Assembly: GCF_024707485.1 (NCBI RefSeq)
Contig: NZ_CP102602.1
Coordinates: 806,001 to 870,000, forward strand
Origin: Thermococcus thermotolerans
GTDB taxonomy: Archaea; Methanobacteriota_B; Thermococci; Thermococcales; Thermococcaceae
Direction of reading: 5' to 3'
DNA: 64,000 nucleotides
Part shown: positions 62,200-64,000 of the stretch, piece after piece
How the letters are laid out: every line of letters starts with the position of its first letter
Position numbering within the stretch: position 1 is the stretch's first letter
Notes under the pieces: model-generated
Databases searched by the model: none
Seen by the model: only the letters and a program-made list of their open reading frames with translations
Told to the model about the DNA's origin: nothing
Made by a program: the position numbers and the translations under genes

Positions 62200-63237
62200 A
62201 TGGTGGACATGGAACTGCTTAAGAAGGTCGTCGAAGCCCCCGGAGTTTCTGGGTATGAGTTCCTTGGAATAAGGGACGTCGTCATCGAGGCCCTGAAGGA
62301 TTACGTCGACGAGATTTACGTCGACAGGCTCGGCAACGTCATCGCCCACAAAAAGGGAAACGGTCCGAAAGTTATGGTAGCGGCGCACATGGACAAGATA
62401 GGCGTTATGGTGAACCACATCGATAAGGAGGGCTACCTCCACATTGTCCGCGTCGGCGGTGTTGACCCGAGAACCCTGGTTGCCCAGAGGATAAGGTTCT
62501 TCACCGAGAAGGGCGAGCGTTATGGGGTGGTAGGCCACATACCGCCGCACCTCCAGAAGCCGGAGGACAGGAAGAAGGCCGCTGACTGGGACACCATCGT
62601 TGTGGACGTTGGAGCCGACAGCAAAGAGGAAGCCGAGGAGATGGGATTCAGGGTTGGAACCATCGGCGAGTTTGCGCCTGCATTCGTTCGGCTCAATGAG
62701 AACAGGATTGCTACGCCGTATCTCGACGACCGTGTCTGCCTTTACGCTATGATAGAGACGGCCAGGGCCGTCGAGAACCATGAGGCCGACATATACTTCG
62801 TCGCTTCCGTCCAGGAGGAAGTTGGACTGAGAGGGGCGCGCGTTGCCAGCTATGCGATCAACCCGGAAATAGGCATAGCAATGGACGTCACCTTCGCCAA
62901 GCAGGTTGGGGACAAGGGCAAAATAGTTCCGAAGCTTGGCGGCGGGCCGGTGATGGACGTTGGCCCGAACATAAACCCGAAGGTTCGTGCCTTTGCCGAC
63001 GAGGTCGCCAAGAAGTACGAGATTCCACTCCAGGTTGAGGCCTCCCCGAGGCCGACGGGGACCGACGCCAACATCATGCAGATCAACCGCGAGGGTGTCG
63101 CCACCGCAGTTCTCAGCATTCCCATACGCTACATGCACAGCCAGGTCGAGACGGCCGACCTCAGGGACATCGACATGACGATTAGGCTTGCCAAGCACTT
63201 CCTTGAGGAGCTCCGGGAGATGGATCTCACCCCGTGA
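62200..63237 (+). CDS. M42-family aminopeptidase (TET3-like)
   Basis: 345 residues. Metal and catalytic residues are in [41 protein letters not shown] and YMHSQVE. The last third ([19 protein letters not shown]) closely matches, from memory, Pyrococcus TET3, which prefers basic residues, rather than TET1 or TET2. TET enzymes form dodecameric tetrahedra that finish degrading peptides in the cytoplasm. Substrate preference is inferred. Confidence 0.92.
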   Translation: MVDMELLKKVVEAPGVSGYEFLGIRDVVIEALKDYVDEIYVDRLGNVIAHKKGNGPKVMVAAHMDKIGVMVNHIDKEGYLHIVRVGGVDPRTLVAQRIRFFTEKGERYGVVGHIPPHLQKPEDRKKAADWDTIVVDVGADSKEEAEEMGFRVGTIGEFAPAFVRLNENRIATPYLDDRVCLYAMIETARAVENHEADIYFVASVQEEVGLRGARVASYAINPEIGIAMDVTFAKQVGDKGKIVPKLGGGPVMDVGPNINPKVRAFADEVAKKYEIPLQVEASPRPTGTDANIMQINREGVATAVLSIPIRYMHSQVETADLRDIDMTIRLAKHFLEELREMDLTP

Positions 63238-63283
63238 GCGACCTCACCCCGTAAGATTTTTCCTTCTCTTTCTTCCCGGGAAA

Positions 63284-63291
63284 GGTTTATC
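63284..63291 (+). promoter_or_regulatory. TATA box of the archaemetzincin gene (leaderless)
   Basis: GGAAAGGTTTATCTCC is centred about 28 bases before ATG 63316, which has no ribosome binding site. Confidence 0.5.
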
Positions 63292-63315
63292 TCCTCTGCC
63301 ACGAATTAGATACTG

Positions 63316-63921
63316 ATGTGGGGCGTGAACACCGGACTGAAAGGAGACTTCCCACCACATACTCGGACGATACTTCTGGTGCCCGTAGGGGCCGTTGAGG
63401 AATACATTCTGCGGGCAGTCACCAGGTTTGTTGATTCATACTACTCAAGGTTCGGTTTTTCCATCGAGAGGGCAGACGTCCTTCCTGAAGAAGAATTTCT
63501 GGGAGCGTATAACCCCCTGAGACGCCAGTACATTGGAAGGGCTTTCCTTCCGGTGCTCCATGATATCGGTAAAAAGGAAGGGGCGCGTGCCGTGCTGGGG
63601 ATAACCCGGCTTGACCTGTATGAAGAGGGCCTGAACTTCATCTTCGGCCTTGCCCACACAGGACTCAGGACTGCCATCGTCTCGACGTTCAGACTGAGGC
63701 CGGAGTTCTATGGGGAGGAACCCAACGAGGAACTCTACATAGAGCGGGCTGTCAAGGAATCGATGCACGAGCTGGGTCACGTCTTTGGCCTACCCCACTG
63801 CCCGAACAAGAGGTGCGTAATGCACTTCTCAAACTCCATCATTGACACCGACATTAAAGACGCCCTTTACTGCCCCACCTGTCTGAAACGGATTGAAAAA
63901 AGTCTGGGGGCGAAACCATGA
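63316..63921 (+). CDS. amzA: Archaemetzincin (M54 zinc metalloprotease)
   Basis: 201 residues. The zinc site is HELGHVFGLPHCPNKRC followed by VMHFSNSI, i.e. HExxHxxGxxHCx4C then Met turn, and a further CPTC near the end binds the second zinc. ILLVPVGAVEEYIL is the usual N-terminal strand. Peptidase substrates are unknown. The stop overlaps the following CYTH gene in ATGA. Confidence 0.93.
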   Translation: MWGVNTGLKGDFPPHTRTILLVPVGAVEEYILRAVTRFVDSYYSRFGFSIERADVLPEEEFLGAYNPLRRQYIGRAFLPVLHDIGKKEGARAVLGITRLDLYEEGLNFIFGLAHTGLRTAIVSTFRLRPEFYGEEPNEELYIERAVKESMHELGHVFGLPHCPNKRCVMHFSNSIIDTDIKDALYCPTCLKRIEKSLGAKP

Positions 63922-64000
63922 TAGAGATCGAGGTTAAGGGATACGCAGACGACGGGGTCTTTGAAAGGGTTCGGGAAAGATTTAAGCTGATAAGAACCGA
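63918..64000 (+). CDS. CYTH-domain protein, class IV adenylate cyclase/thiamine triphosphatase-like (3' truncated)
   Basis: Only 27 residues are in the window: MIEIEVKGYADDGVFERVRE. The ExExK strand is the opening of CYTH/CyaB domains, which bind triphosphates. It is coupled to the archaemetzincin gene by a 4-base overlap. The rest lies outside. Confidence 0.7.
   Translation, partial: MIEIEVKGYADDGVFERVRERFKLIRT

Overview
This window is a chromosomal segment of a hyperthermophilic archaeon of the order Thermococcales, most likely the genus Thermococcus. The evidence is archaeal-only machinery (GatDE amidotransferase, Pus10, RpoL and RpoF, L21e, exosome Csl4, Hjc, EndoQ, AGOG glycosylase, archaeal PheST and ThrS, archaemetzincin), AT-rich TATA boxes about 26 bases upstream of starts, GGTGAT/GGAGG-type ribosome binding sites, a Thermococcales S-layer protein and a CGP-type C-terminal sorting signal. 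From memory, the gene content and order resemble T. kodakarensis around its S-layer and threonine dehydrogenase genes. Coding density is very high, many genes overlap by 4 to 54 bases, and no gene-free stretch exceeds 300 bases. I see no rRNA, tRNA, insertion sequence or CRISPR array.

Layout. 1-10.5 kb: the end of a GH65 phosphorylase, a polyamine ureohydrolase, an ion-transport block (CPA1 antiporter, CBS protein plus CPA2 antiporter, ClC with CBS domains), a surface beta-helix protein and the repair nuclease EndoQ. 10.5-20 kb: GalT, ThiL, a translationally coupled flippase-like protein / GT4 glycosyltransferase / NodB deacetylase cluster, an AmrS-type radical SAM enzyme, a duplicated-domain unknown, the S-layer gene with a long structured leader, and a membrane-anchored companion. 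20-30 kb: a radical SAM-HhH protein, a diiron-type protein, a translation/transcription cluster (RsmA, DUF655, RpoF, L21e, Pus10), an HTH-zinc-ribbon regulator and GatDE. 30-41.5 kb: two unknowns around a foldback sequence, a MinD-like ATPase with HMG-CoA reductase, threonine dehydrogenase, PheST, a candidate 31-residue gene, TruA, an XPB-like helicase and a UbiD-family decarboxylase. 41.5-50 kb: a membrane hydrolase-like protein, an ABC-2 transporter, an MNT/HEPN pair coupled to AGOG, RFAP synthase opposite a dihydropteroate-synthase-like gene (methanopterin-type cofactor), AI-2E-family protein and SppA. 50-64 kb: an isomerase-like TIM barrel, small membrane proteins, an RNase III-like protein, a membrane glycosyltransferase, Csl4-DUF2067-RpoL, ThrS, two unknowns, polyprenyl diphosphate synthase, gamma carbonic anhydrase, Hjc, a surface protein, a TET3-like aminopeptidase, archaemetzincin and the start of a CYTH protein.

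The genes link into several themes: ion homeostasis, cell envelope and lipid-linked glycan synthesis, the archaeal mevalonate/isoprenoid route (HmgA, UbiD, UppS), base-damage repair (EndoQ, AGOG, XPB-like, Hjc) and information processing. No large novel system is evident. The observations I find least explained are the HEPN/MNT-AGOG coupling, the GPI-like glycolipid cluster, the MinD-HmgA operon with a 22-bp palindrome at its promoter, a nested foldback at 30.45-30.54 kb, and small ORFs with their own promoter signals.
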